A stretch of 64,000 bases of DNA from Psettodes erumei (lineage: Eukaryota; Chordata; Actinopteri; Pleuronectiformes; Psettodidae), in contig JAFBJZ010000772.1 of the NCBI GenBank assembly GCA_016785225.1, positions 4,745,501-4,809,500 of the forward strand, read 5' to 3'. A program made the translations under genes and the position numbers. The notes below the pieces were generated by a model. The model was given only the letters and a program-made list of their open reading frames with translations, made no database searches and was not told the DNA's origin. Position 1 is the stretch's first letter, and every line of letters begins with the position of its first letter. This document shows, in pieces, positions 22,620-35,567 of this stretch.

Positions 22620-25600
22620 TGGTTTCGCTGTTTTATTAGTCATGAACTTCACCATGACTCGTTTCTCTCGATTGCACGAGGCCGATCCCAAAAGGTGTCT
22701 GGACTCTGGAACCCCTCACCTCTCCTACATGACAGAGAGACCACTGATTAGAAGATTTAAAATGGTTTTGTATCTCTGGCCATTTTGCACCAGTTTGTCA
22801 CCCATTTGTCTTTTGTCCCCTTTTATCATTTGGTGGTCACTTTGGGTCTAATCTGATCTTAAAAATCAAATAGTGAAACTATATTGGTGTTATTTAAACC
22901 CAGTCTATGAACATGAGTTTGAGAAGAAAATAATTACAATGGCCCAAAGTCGAGAGTAATTTGCTTTACTGAGCGTAGCCTTACTCTCCAAACCTTCAGC
23001 CAAATTAAACTGATGAAACAGGAAACCTGAACAGGCTCAGAAAGAGGCTCCATGGCCACACATCTATGAATATTTCATAAGATCATTATTGTCAGGCATC
23101 ATACTCCAGCAGCTCAGCATGCAGGACTGCAAGAAAGTTGAGAAGAGCTTTTATAAAATGAAACAGCAACTTAGGGATTTAGAGCCAATCCCCAATTCGG
23201 TTGCCTGGAAACTTTGACTTACTCTGACTTTCTAAATGATAAAAATAATGCATCATCATTGCAAAATGTTGACACACAGTGAGCATTTTTATTGTTATCA
23301 TGGCTGACTTTTCATCTATTTCTGTTCTTTTCCTGGCAGACACGAGAGTCTGTACATTACTCCATACACTCACCAAGAGACATTTTGACTTGTCATCAAC
23401 ATCAGTAATGGCTCTGTGCTATTAAAGAGACCCATTAAGCTGCAGGCAGAAAGCACAGCACCAGGGCCCTGAAACCGAAGCAGTTAAATCAAATTCAGAT
23501 GTCAATGCTCTCATTATTTACATTTTCATACTGTGACATGTCCAAATGTCTCAGCGCAGACATGAATCAATCCTTTCTCTCGGTACACAGTAAGAGGCCC
23601 ATTTTCCACATTGCTGCACTGATAATAACAACTACTATAAAAAGAAACCCAACATTTAAAAAATATTGCATAATAATGTATAATTTACTTAGCAATTTAA
23701 TTTCACAGTAAAGGGATTTTACTCCACTTTTATGTTTCATTAATAAAATACAAATGAAGGTTCATTGACATCCTTACTGCATTGGTGGGTCTCAGGCACA
23801 GGACTGACATCTTGTGGACAGAGGAGAGACATTTGTTGCATTCATTCAGTCTGAATGTCCACTTATGACCGTTACATTAATAATCATTTTTCCCCAGCAT
23901 GTACGTGACTAGCCCTGAAAAAAATGAGGTCAAACAAGTTTGCAAATGGTGAAAAGCATGGCAAACCTTTTCTTACTTTATCTGACACTGTACAGAGAAG
24001 CATCATACTGACATGGTTCATGTTTACTTTTTTGTTGTTTATTTCTTTCTTCAAGTTACAAGGGAAGCACATTTATTCTTTTTTTTTGCCTTTAAAAAAA
24101 AAATCAGGGACATCTTGACTTGTGTCTTGGACATCGGGCTTAAAAGACAAAAAATAAAAACATTCAAATTATAGGCATCAAATATATGTCTCATTAATAA
24201 TAAAAGAAAATACATAATACACTGCTGAATCCAGAGGATGACAAACAACAAGGCTGGACTGTGGTTTGTTTGGTTGCAAACAACAACTGACTGTGTATTA
24301 TGTTGTCCTAAGACCTACGCCAACATATATTTGGTTACCAAAGCTAATTAGAGCCGTTTCAACTACGCTACTTAACCAATACATTTGAATGCCATGTCAA
24401 AACTATGACATGCTAGATTAATGATCCCATCTTATTCTGAAATGAAAGTAAACCCTCTTCAAAGACACCATGGAAGAGATCCTGATATTTAAAAACTTGT
24501 AAAGGGATTAGTTCAGTTTCTGATTCTTATCCATTGGTTCTTCAAACATGAGGAAATGGCTCATTTTGATGGTGATTCAGTAAGATACTACTTTTTGTTT
24601 CCTCGCAGCAATAACACCAAACACACACTGATCTGCGGTGCGTTCATCGCACAGACCAGTGCACTGTCGAGAAATTTAACGGTGACCTGTCACTTTTCTG
24701 GTAACGCCTCCTCCACACAGTCACTAACAGGCACAAGAACCTTTTAGGGAGTTCATTGAGGGAAACTAAATTTTATCTGTCCACCAATGAAGAAGAAGAA
24801 GAAGAAGTAGAAGAAACCTGTGCCAGTGTTTAAATTTGAACTAATCGGAGATGGCCACTCAAGGGTTTGACACTTTGAGAAAGATTACTCATTTATCTTC
24901 TCACTTAACCTCAAAGTTATCTCTTCATCCCCAAATCCAGTCTGAGGATGATTTCCTGTGCGTTTGGTTCTTCAAACTAAACTTGCAGATCCATGACATT
25001 TTGGTCCCGCCATTTTGGAAAAAACAACAGGCCATCAACAGCGCGACAAAAGGAGATGCGACAGTGTTGGATGGCTGAAACAAAGAGCACTTCTGTCTGA
25101 CAGCGTAAATGATGGACACGTTTGCATAAGAAAGGGGAGCAGGGGTGCAACACGTCTGGAATCTTGGAGGAAGTGACTCGACAAAGAGTCATCACCAAAG
25201 ATGTATTAATGCTCCTCAACTTCACAAGACGATCAGTCTGTAAACTAGTGTGTTATATAAGTATTGAAACATACGTTATGGTAGAAGTCACCACCTGCAA
25301 AAAGAAAAAAAAAACAACTAACTATCCCTACGCAAGTCAAACACCTATTATAGTTCAACACAAGCAATAGGCAAAGTTAAGAAGTTAAACAATTCAACAA
25401 GGACCTGGATAATCTCCACCCAACCCGGCCCGGCTCACAGAAGCCCCGCACGCAGGCGGCCACCTCATGTCTACAGCGTCACAGCTCCACGAAGCCCTAC
25501 ACAAACTTTACTTCTGTGTCATGCCACAATATACAAAGATACTCAGAGAATGACAAACACTTTCCTAAAACGGAGAGGAGGAAGAGGAGGAGGAGGAGGG

Positions 25601-26366
25601 GGAGATGGGTGTTGAAGGTGAACCTTCTCCTCCACGTTTGCTGAGCATCGGCGACCAGTACCACCACGGTCATCAATATCAACATGCCACGACTCCCCCC
25701 GGATTACATTCATTCATTCATTCATTCATTTCTGCATGCGTGTGTGCACACGTGGACGCACGGACATGGCGCACTGGCTGCTTGATACTGTGCGTATGTG
25801 ACAGCAGGTCTGCACGGAGGGCAGTCCCGTCAGAGAGGACGTCCGCGGCCTGACTGCTCTGTGACCTTCCGGTCTTCAGCTCCCCAGACGTGATGATTGC
25901 AATGGCAGCTGCTCGGGGCAGCGGTGTCAAAAAAAAAAAAAAAAAAAAAATCAAAAGGTGACATTAACAAAAAAAAAAAAAAAAAAAAGGGAATCCACGG
26001 TCTTCAAAAGTTGAGACCAGTCAGAAGTAGTGGATTTTCAAACCTCTGTTGGTGACGATGCAGTAAAATGTTGAATAAAGGCTGTGAGAAGCCACGAGAG
26101 ATCACGGACCTGAACGATGCACCCCTTTCTGATCTACACGGGCTCTGTCGAGGGCGTCGGGGGGTGGGGTGGAGCAGGTGGTCAAGAATTCCTAAATAAG
26201 GGTTAATATTCTGCAATATCATACTGCAAATCCTTGTGTAGCAATAAAAATCCGTGTGTCGCTGTAAAAAATTGTCTCGTTTAAATATGAATATAGTACT
26301 GAGTTTCTGCTCTTTAGGAAACCAAAGTCTGTTGTGACGTGAAGTGGACGGGACCCCCACCCTTCA
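22620..26366. other. No gene seen; 3' part probably ube2h 3' UTR
   Basis: Read on the minus strand, this lies downstream of the ube2h stop. A minus-strand AATAAA (plus TTTATT 24072-24077) could end a long 3' untranslated region of about 2.3 kb; long UTRs are usual for UBE2H. Two poly-A tracts (25929-25950 and 25969-25988, plus strand) and a GGA-rich run near 25575-25600 lie inside. No other coding exon is recognised. Confidence 0.45.
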
Positions 26367-29300
26367 CTACAACTCCATGTCCTGAGCCTCGTCCTCCGAA
26401 AAGTCTGACATGGAGCTCTCGGAGGAAGAGTCGCCCCCACCTTCCTCCTGCTCCTTTAGAGCCTCCTCTGTGGCGTACTTCTGGATGTACTCTGAAAGAG
26501 AAACGCGAGAGCGCCATCAGCTGTTTATCTGGACGAAACAGCTCCCAGGCTTCGTATGGCAGGGGTGGCATGAATTCACATTTTTCTTCTACAGATCTTC
26601 TGAAGACTCTGTTTCAACAGGAGCAACATTCGGCTCGGCCTCGGGGCTGTGGTTGAAAGCTCCAGAACGAGCGAGCAAATGTGGACCTGGAGTTTAGATT
26701 GTTTTGTCAACGGATGTTCTGATATTTACTGACAAACAGGAAGTACAATTTCAGGTATTGTTCGACTATAGCCTGCTTCCATTAACATTCACATGAAACC
26801 TTGTTGCATTGTTAGTATAATGCTGTCTTTTCTACATTGGACTCATCTGGTCCGAACCTGACAGAAACACTGAACTAAACACACTGGACTTCAACTGTGT
26901 TTGTTCCTTTTAGCTTGAGCAGCTACATTAGCTCCTTGCACATTCACAGCTGCATTCTGGGACTGCACAAAATCTAAATCTTATACCCCCCCAATTGCAG
27001 ACATATTGGAGAAAACAGTGATACCCTACAATAACCATCAACATGTTTTTTTGTTGTTTTTTTTATCTCTACAGATGATCCACAACTTCAGATTTCCAGT
27101 GTGTGACACGGGTGTGCTACCTTTGATCTTGTGTTTGTAATCCTCTGGTCGGTGCAGGTACATGGCGGCCGCGTCCCCGTTCAGAGGGTCGATGGGGTTG
27201 GGGTAGGCAAGCAGCTGAGGGAGGAACGACTCAAAGATGTTGGTGAGGTCTGGTGGATGTAGGGAGAGAGAGATCGGTCAGTGTGCCGAACCACAAACCT
27301 GCGCGAAATGTCAACAAGCTGGACACACACGCTTTCACCTTCCAGCGCGTGTGCACCATCATCCAGCGGACATCATGAAAGAAATAATTCAAAACGCGGG
27401 TACACCCCAGGAACAAATGGGTGCGGAGCGTTACACTTAGTTGAACACCAGAAGCAAAGAAAATGAGAACTATCCGTTCCACGTGGGTGTGCTTACATCC
27501 TGCGCTCAATGCACGACCTCAATACAAGCGGCAGTTATCACTGAAGCGTAATCTGATTAAAACAAGACGCTTCATCTGAAGCTGCGCCGAGGTGGAACAC
27601 TTTATTGCCGGTTTAACCAGGCGACTGGTGAGACCATAGAGTGACCTACCGTAGAGAGCTGTCCACGTCTGGTTGATGACATCTAAACACACTGTGCCTG
27701 ACCTGGAAATGAAAAGACAGAACACAGCACTGTAACTGATCCAACATCAGCGTCCAACAGAGGCTGTCAGAGCCAAGGAGGGTGCAGAGTGCGCTTTGAG
27801 TGACGTGAAGAAGGCAAAACAGCAGCATGAAAAAGATACAACCAAAAACTGTCCGACTTACGCTTCGTCAATGTTGGGATGAAAGATTTTATTCATGAAT
27901 CCTGCACAAAAAAAAGAAGGAAGGAGGTTTTAATCATGCTGGTGTCCACTGTTTAACAGCACTCCTTGATAGTTCCCAAACACAACACCTAGTGGGTTAT
28001 TTCATACCTATAGATGGCGATTTGAAGGGGTATTTGTCTGGCAGGTCCACCCGAACCTTCCACACGCCTCCTTCGTACGGCGCTGGCAAATATAACATTG
28101 ATCAATGCACTCTCAAAACAAACACGCTCCTTAACTCGGACAGATAAAACAGCATTGACCTGGTTATTAAAGGAACAGTTTGGCTCATTCTCATCCTTGA
28201 TCGATACCTCTCTCATAAATTGATATTAGACTGGTGGAAAGCTGGTAAAAATCTGAAAATCAGTCGTTTTCAGGAGGCTCTTACTTCCAGGCGGTCCATG
28301 GAACTTGACCACAAACTCGTTGAGTCCACTGAGGATGGTGACCTCGTGCTTGCTCTCAATGCTGATGCGGGGTTAAGGAGAAGGCAGGGGGCAGAAATTT
28401 CCAAACGCCATCAAAACACATTTTCGGCGAGAGTTCACCCGAACAGGTCCGGGCTGCCGTGTCCAAACTCTAGATTCTCGCTCTCTGTGAACTCTTCTGG
28501 GCAGAGCTCAAACAATGAGATCAATAACAGGAGGTGGTGAGATCAATAACGCAGCGGCCGCTGTCAGACAAACAGATCGGCTCTCCTTAACAGCAACACA
28601 ATTTCACAATGAGTCGGAATCAAAGGAAAACTTATCGAAAGCGGGAAGAAAAGACATTTCTCAAAGCAGAAAACCACAGACATGAACTGCTCTACTCAGT
28701 GATTCTTGTTAATGGCCACAGATCATTATTCTCAAACATAATCAAAAAGGAAAACAACAGTGAAGGCACAGACGTGGGGGGGTGTCTATCAACTACCAAA
28801 TATTAAGAGGATAAATTTATTAAGAGAAAATCTGCTGTCTTCAGCTATCTGAGCTGTAAAGAAGACTGATGGGAACTTTCATCTGTTTTGAAGGTGCCAC
28901 CGCTGGAGGAGATGAGATGGAAGGTGATTCGGTTGGGGAGGATGTGTCATAAACGCAGCGTGTGGTGACAACAAGAGACATCAAACTGAGTCAACTGTCT
29001 GACCGCCACGCAGAAAGGTTGAGTGCATTCGACGGTGACGCAGTGATGGGAGAGCAGAAAAAAAAGAGAAATCCACAAAAACCACAAGAGGAACTGTGAC
29101 ACCCCGTTTCATCGTCCCGTCATAAATCCTTTTTATCATCTCCACCCCAACAACCTAAACAAGGAAACATTAGGACGCCAATTTAGCCACACAAATGACA
29201 ACGTTAGATTGCATAATTGTCGGGCAGCAAAATAACTGTGAGGATGTGCCAGGGAAGGTTTGAAAAGCTCGGCCACTCAAAAGTAAAAGGTTCGCAAACC

Positions 29301-31888
29301 ACTGACCATGAAGACAGGGTAGCTCTAAATGTGATCTGAAGTGATGGGTCCTATAAATAAAACCTGTTATAGATGCAGGCGTGTGCAGTAAAGATGTGCA
29401 TCTCTCTCCTCTGCCTTTCCCTTAGGGTGATCCATAGAAACCCAGGCATATGCCCACTCAGGAGTAAAGTAACTACGCAAGGGAAAATCCTTTATTTTGA
29501 CAAAACCTCTCAGTGCGCCGATTTATCAGCACTGCTGTGCGCATCTGGCTAGTTCTCACGGCAATGAGCACATCGGCTCCGATTAAACTATACATCATCT
29601 CTGAACCTACTGAAGACCTTATAGCAGTAAATTTGGACCAGCCTAATCAGCACGCGTTCGACATACAGCGTTTCAAAAGGACGGTGCAATAGTTGCGGTG
29701 GCAGGCCAATGCTGATTGAAAGCAAATGTGTTTTTTTTCTTAGTGACTTCCACTATCTATTTTTGTGGTAAAATGGCTCAAAGTCACCAAACACCATGCA
29801 GCGCTACCTTGACGTACTCAACAGTGCATAAATCTGGGTATCACTGAATCTGCCTGCATGTGAGCATGTTAAACCAGGCGAGAATTAGAACTCTAACCAG
29901 CAACCTCAGATGGTGGTAACAAACATTATTATTATCGTTCATTAATTAAGTGATGGTAGGTTTAATGACCAGTGATAGTGAAGTTTATATAAAATATTTA
30001 ATCGATACAAGTGAATCCTGGACTCAGAATTGTGTATTAGGTCAAATTTTCTGTTTTCAAACTAATTGTGTCCAAGACTAAAAATCTCTTGAAATTTAAA
30101 TACTTACAAGTTTGCCTAATTTAATTCACTAAAAGCATTTGAGGCAAAATAAATAAATAAAAATGTAACCCTAACATAGTCCTTTATAAAAGACGATATG
30201 TATGACTGTGCTTGATTCGTTATGTATTGAGTTATTTCCAATTAACGTTTCATAGATTAATCAACGAATCGTTTAGATTAAGATTAAGTTAGAATGTAAA
30301 AATTCAAAACCCAGGCTAAACTGATGTCATGGAACTACTTTTTTAGTCCCAACCTCAAAGATATTTGTACTTATTCCAAAACATACGAGTAAAACAGAAA
30401 ATCTTTCGTCCACCAACTTTTTTGCTATGACGCAGTCACAATTTTCATTGACTAGTTTCAATCAGTTAAGCATCTAATCGTCTCAGCATCAGTTAAGTGA
30501 CCCTCGGCCCGCAGAGGTGAAAACAACACGTTCGCCCACTGTCTCGTGCCTTGGACTGGATGTTCCCAGTCCCCTCCACCCCTGCATGTGCCCCGGGCAG
30601 CACGCTTGTTGTTCCTCGATCAGCTGTGTGTGTGAAGCCCCGCCCCCTGCCATGTTCCGGATGGTAACAGGCTGACCAACCAGAGAGCAGCATCTAGCTG
30701 CAGGACAAAAACAAAACAATGCAGCTCATGCTGTCAGAAAACCTTTCATGCAAACTTCAGATGAAAACTGCCAGTAACGAGCCACAGCACAACAGTATAT
30801 ACATTACAAGAGCACACCAGTCAGCTGTCGACAAATTCAAACGTAACATTATTTCATATCCAACCATAAACAAAGTAATGTTCTTGAAAAATATATATTA
30901 AGAGGACATCACAGCATTGCCATTTTTACTCCCTATTTTACACATCGTTAAACTCAGATCAAGTTTTATTTCGAACTCATAATCTTCACTTTATGTTACG
31001 GTACAAGCAAACCAACCGTGACTTTTTCAAAGTAAACACAATGTATGTTGTTCAGATTCTAAATGCAGTATTTTCTTTCTTGGCGTCGATTTTTAAAACA
31101 CAACGACTCAAGATCTGGCCTTCAATGTTATCTAACGTTAACGAATTGAAACTGTCGACTTTGCTTGTTATTTGTCAAAGATCGTCTCTGTTATGCTACA
31201 TCGTCCTTATTTGTTCTCCCTCGGCGGTAGCATGCTACACGGTTTGCTTCCTCTGTGATAACATTCATAAATCATGAAAAAACTCGCCTGTCTTTTTAAA
31301 GAAGTGTTTCCAAACTGTTAAACAGCTCTCGATAATCCATCACATTGTGTTGTCAGTCCGGTGGGACCACATATTATTGGCTAGCAGGCTAATTTATCGT
31401 TCCCAAGCTAAGGCTAACAACGTTCAGAGCTAACAGAGTTTAACCAACCAGCGTTATGTTGCGACAGACTCCGCTGCTAATACTCGGTGGATACTAACAA
31501 GAAAAAAACAGCACGGATGTATTAGCGAGCTAACACAGGCTAACGTGCAAGTCAAATCCACAAGAATAACATTAAACGTGAAGCTCGCTCGCTGCTCTGC
31601 TTATTTAACAGTGAGCTAACGTTAGACACAGCTGAACGTTAACATCACTGTTTGGCGTTACTCACTTTTCACAACGTGAATGTATCTTCCACAGCTAGCA
31701 GCCAGGTCATACACATAATTACAGCAGCCACTGGGAACAAATTATACATTCAATAAACAATAGACAACTGACAACAAGCAAGACGTGCACGTTTGATTTG
31801 GCGATTTCGTCTTGTTTGTTATGTAGGAAGGATACAGTTTCACCACGTCGGTATCCATTCGTCTCTTGCCCGGACTTGGAGACGACAT
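26367..31888 (-). CDS. ube2h: Ubiquitin-conjugating enzyme E2 H
   Basis: E2 that carries ubiquitin as a thioester and works with the CTLH/GID-type ligase. Minus-strand exons: 31888-31836, 28361-28285, 28082-28008, 27901-27862, 27702-27650, 27249-27121, 26491-26367. They total 552 bases, which is 183 residues plus stop, exactly the human length. It begins MSSPSPGKRRMDTDVVKL. The UBC fold follows (FVVKFHGPPGTPYEGGVW, then [20 protein letters not shown]) with the active Cys at residue 87. The acidic family-specific tail ends SSSESSMSDFSEDEAQDMEL. All junction phases match and every intron is GT-AG. Intron 1 is about 3.5 kb and the rest are short. Nothing is missing. Confidence 0.98.
28362..31835 (-). 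other. ube2h intron 1, no nested gene seen
   Basis: The 3.5 kb between coding exons 1 and 2. Only short open frames occur. A locally GC-rich patch at about 30500-30720 is not identifiable as a gene. Confidence 0.6.
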
Positions 31889-32110
31889 TTTTTTCGTATT
31901 CCTTTCAAGAAGTGATCTAAAAATACTGCAGCGACAGGGCTACCTCAAACTCGTAGCTTGGATGGACTGTATTATCAGCAGCCTTCCCGGAATGTCCATG
32001 AACAAGAGCCTAGCTGCAACATCGCCCACTTTTCCTCTTCTCAGTGGATCTCCCGGGTTTGTCTAAGGCCAGCTCTACCTAGTTGTGTCCTGTCCTGGGG
32101 ACTCTGCCAG
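31889..32110 (-). promoter_or_regulatory. ube2h: ube2h 5' UTR and promoter region
   Basis: Moderately GC-rich sequence immediately upstream of the ube2h ATG with no obvious TATA box. Presumed housekeeping-type promoter; extent is inferred only. Confidence 0.4.
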
Positions 32111-35100
32111 TGACATCAACCCCGAACCGCCAGTCTGACGAGAGGAGGGGCCCAGGTGCAGAAATGTACCACACAGAAACACAACTGCACTCTTGGTGAC
32201 TTAATTATGAACGTGAATACCACTGCTTTGGCAATTTTCTGTAAATATGTATACATATAGCCAGAGAGTGTACTTCTGTAATGTTTTTTTTCACCCCAGA
32301 GGCCGCTCAAATAGTGCTCAAACATGACGTGCGTGCTTGTCTATCCTAACTCGATCTATGATCAAATTAGCTCATTTAAAACTAGAAAACTAGCACATCA
32401 GGCCTGAGTTGTGTTTCTTAACCGGCACTGCTCCCACGGATGATGTGAATCACAAATATGAAAACTTATTAAGAGACTTTAATCCATAATTTCATTTTGG
32501 TGAATATAGTGATGAAGAATGAACAAGGACAGGACATTTCAGCCAGCCCCATCCAGTCCCATTCAACCGGTGTTCATTCATCACACATCACAATTTAATT
32601 CAGATTTCAAATAACTCCTTTTCAGTGAATGATGCTGTATAAGAGTAGTATTAATAGTATTAAAATAAAGTGGAATGAAAATCTGATTTCCAGTTCACCG
32701 ATGTAATTTTTTCCCCATCGTTACTGCCGGGTAGAAGTAATGATAGTTTAGTCCTTGAATTTGAATCAAGATCTATAGTAGCAGCAATGAGCCTGTTCCC
32801 ATGTCTACAAAAAATAAAAAGTCAACTCTCCTTGAGTCCCTGGTTCAGACTGAGGTCAGAATATCACATGACCCAAGACTGTTCTTGAGTGGTCAATAGT
32901 ATAGCCTCCTGCTTGTCACAAGATGGCAACCACCAGAAAACAAAAACCTTTGTTATGCTGATGCACATGTTAGACTCATCACATGAGCGCATTTTATCTC
33001 AAAACTCTGATACTCCTACAACAAGGTCTAACAACATGCAATATGTACCTGGAAGAGGTAAACACAACACAAACAATATTTATAATCTTGATATTATCAA
33101 CATGTCTGTTGGCTGCAATCACTGGACAATGTGGCATACACCAGCTGCTATCAGACCATCATGTAACTCATGCTTTTGTTATCTACATTTGAGTGTGTAA
33201 ATCTCTGTTTGTGTTTTCAGGGCATGGGCTGGTGGCTCTGAAATGGTGACTGTACACTACATTGCTCTTCTCATTAAAAACGTAACAAAGGTCTCACTCC
33301 AAATGTGGCACTGAAAACCTCTTACAATACAGACTCTGAGAAAATTAGATTTAAATGTGTACATGTTGTTTTCTTTCGCATAGTTTACCTTTACCTTGAC
33401 ATGCTATTCAGTGACAAAACTTTGGAGGAAGCACCAAACACACTTCAAGATTTGAGGGTATGCAGGGGCAGATTTGTCTATGCAAACTTTTGCATTTACC
33501 TGAAGAGACTGATTTCAGTTGTATTCTCAAAGGCTGTCAAATACAGCACAAAGGACACTGACTGATTTGAGATGACACCAGATATACTTTTGATTTTTCA
33601 TCTCTCCCTCTTACATCATGTTCTGCTTTGTCCACACAAACCTTCACTACATATTGACTGGTACTCATATTTACTTTGCATTCACTCATTAGATTTGTCT
33701 TTGATAAACTTCCGGTCTGTCCTACACCCATGCTCTCATACACACTGTACATTTGTTAAACTTGAGTCACTTTTTATTTTAAGTCCTTTTGTCCAGTGTT
33801 GTTCCATGACATAAAACCATAAAACAGCACCGTATAGTACAGGACAGATAAAAATGAGCTTTGGCAGCATAATTTATAGCAGAACTGTAGGGTTATACAC
33901 AAAAATCTCTTCATGCATGAACAAACAACGAAGCACGAATGCAGCGCATCTCCCAATCATGCTTATCACTTTGGAAGTCATTCGGATGAGATCGTATCAA
34001 GTGTTGACCACCAGAAATCTATGAGTGGATCACTGGATGGAACAAAATGTTCACAACCTTGTTTAATCACATCAATACAGCTGCAGCTCGTTGTTTGGGA
34101 ATTTCTGACTGCATTTTAAGGACTGGCTTCATTTCACTGTTGAGGAATTATCCAGGGAGGAAATGTTACATTCACGTGGCCACTGAGATTCTTCCTGCTG
34201 ACAAATGATCTACATGAACCCCAAGTTCACATTTGAGCCACATGGTGAAGTGAAGTTGCAAAGCAGAAGGAAATTTATGGCGAAACATGGTATGCCCAAC
34301 TCAACAGAAACAGGTTAATTCAGTGCAATGGAAGAGCTCACAACAGAGAGTTATTTTACTGTAACCACTATCGGGTCTGGACAGGCAGCAAGGGCCTTTA
34401 AATGTTAAACATTAACACGTTAGCATGGACATAGTAAAACACATGTGCTGTGAAGTGTTTTTTATTGTAATGTCAAGAGTGTGAACTGCAGGGATAACAT
34501 CACTGATATGACAAAACAGTGTTTGACCATTATTTCTGACACAGAGACAACTCTTAATTACAATTCTTATCTATAATGATTATTGTCACACAGCCTGTGT
34601 GAACAAGCCATGTTAGCCTTATGTAGGATGATTGCTTTTTCTGCTCCTGTGGCCGATCTCAATGAGCTTCATATCCAGATTACCACATGTCAGCAAAGCA
34701 GCCCCTGAAGATCTGGGGCAAAGGTTGACTCTTGGCTCAGCTGATCAAAAGACATCATTCCATCCACTTGTTCGTCTCCAAGTAACTAAGTTTCCTGTAT
34801 CTAAGCTTAGTCTTCATCTGTGCAGTAAATTGTGTTTATATCTTGTAAGTTTATCTGCTTTTTGGTCTGGGTATACAGTAAGTCGCCATACATTTTGAAA
34901 CATTTTGGTGGAGCATGTAGATCTTGACTTACTGCAGCAAGAAGACACCCCACTGTACATCAAGCCTAACTTAGATACAAAATCAAGACTTTATTTTACA
35001 TTAAGAAATTAGCACTGTCCCTGTTGTTGCATTTAACTTGTTGATTCAGCTATTTATACAGGTGTAACAATGGATACAGGAAGGAGGGCACTGAGGCTGC

Positions 35101-35280
35101 ATTAGTGCAGCGCTCCGATTTTGGTGTTGCACTGCTGGGTAATAGTCTTAGGTGAGCGAAGGAATTGTCTGCTAATTAACCACGGATAATTTAACGGGTT
35201 TTTTTCATATACCACAATATATCATCTTCTTTTTTTAAAATGGGCTGCGCATACCGTATGTAAACATTTACAAACTTACA
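32111..35280. other. Intergenic spacer ube2h-klhdc10 (divergent genes)
   Basis: About 3 kb between divergently transcribed genes with no recognisable exon or RNA gene. ZC3HC1, which lies between these genes in human, was not found. Confidence 0.5.
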
Positions 35281-35330
35281 AAAATACCGCGTGACTCTTG
35301 AACGCGACATGCAAGGACCCCCCTCCTCTG

Positions 35331-35335
35331 ATTGG
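35331..35335 (-). promoter_or_regulatory. klhdc10: Inverted CCAAT box, klhdc10 promoter
   Basis: ATTGG in CTCTGATTGGTGAG is a CCAAT box on the minus strand, about 235 bases before the klhdc10 ATG. The region to 35567 is GC-richer and has no TATA box. Assignment by position only. Confidence 0.4.
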
Positions 35336-35567
35336 TGAGTTGAGGCCAGCTGTCTGTGACGTTGCATGCAGCAGCAGTTGTGGACGTACGGCCTATAGTG
35401 TTTTGGGGGTTTTCTCCATCTTCATTCTACCTTGGGCTGATTGCTTTCTCATGCAACGGCGCTTGGTCATAGTCAAGCGGGTTCTTGTCCGGGTCCGGGT
35501 CTGGGTCTGGGTGTGAACACTCCGTCTCTCACCCTGTCTCGCTCTCTGCGGGAGCTCTCCTGTTAAG

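Noticed and set aside
25929..25988. Poly-A tracts as evidence of a processed pseudogene
   Set aside because: No upstream gene-like sequence or target-site duplication is visible; they are probably simple repeats near the ube2h 3' UTR.
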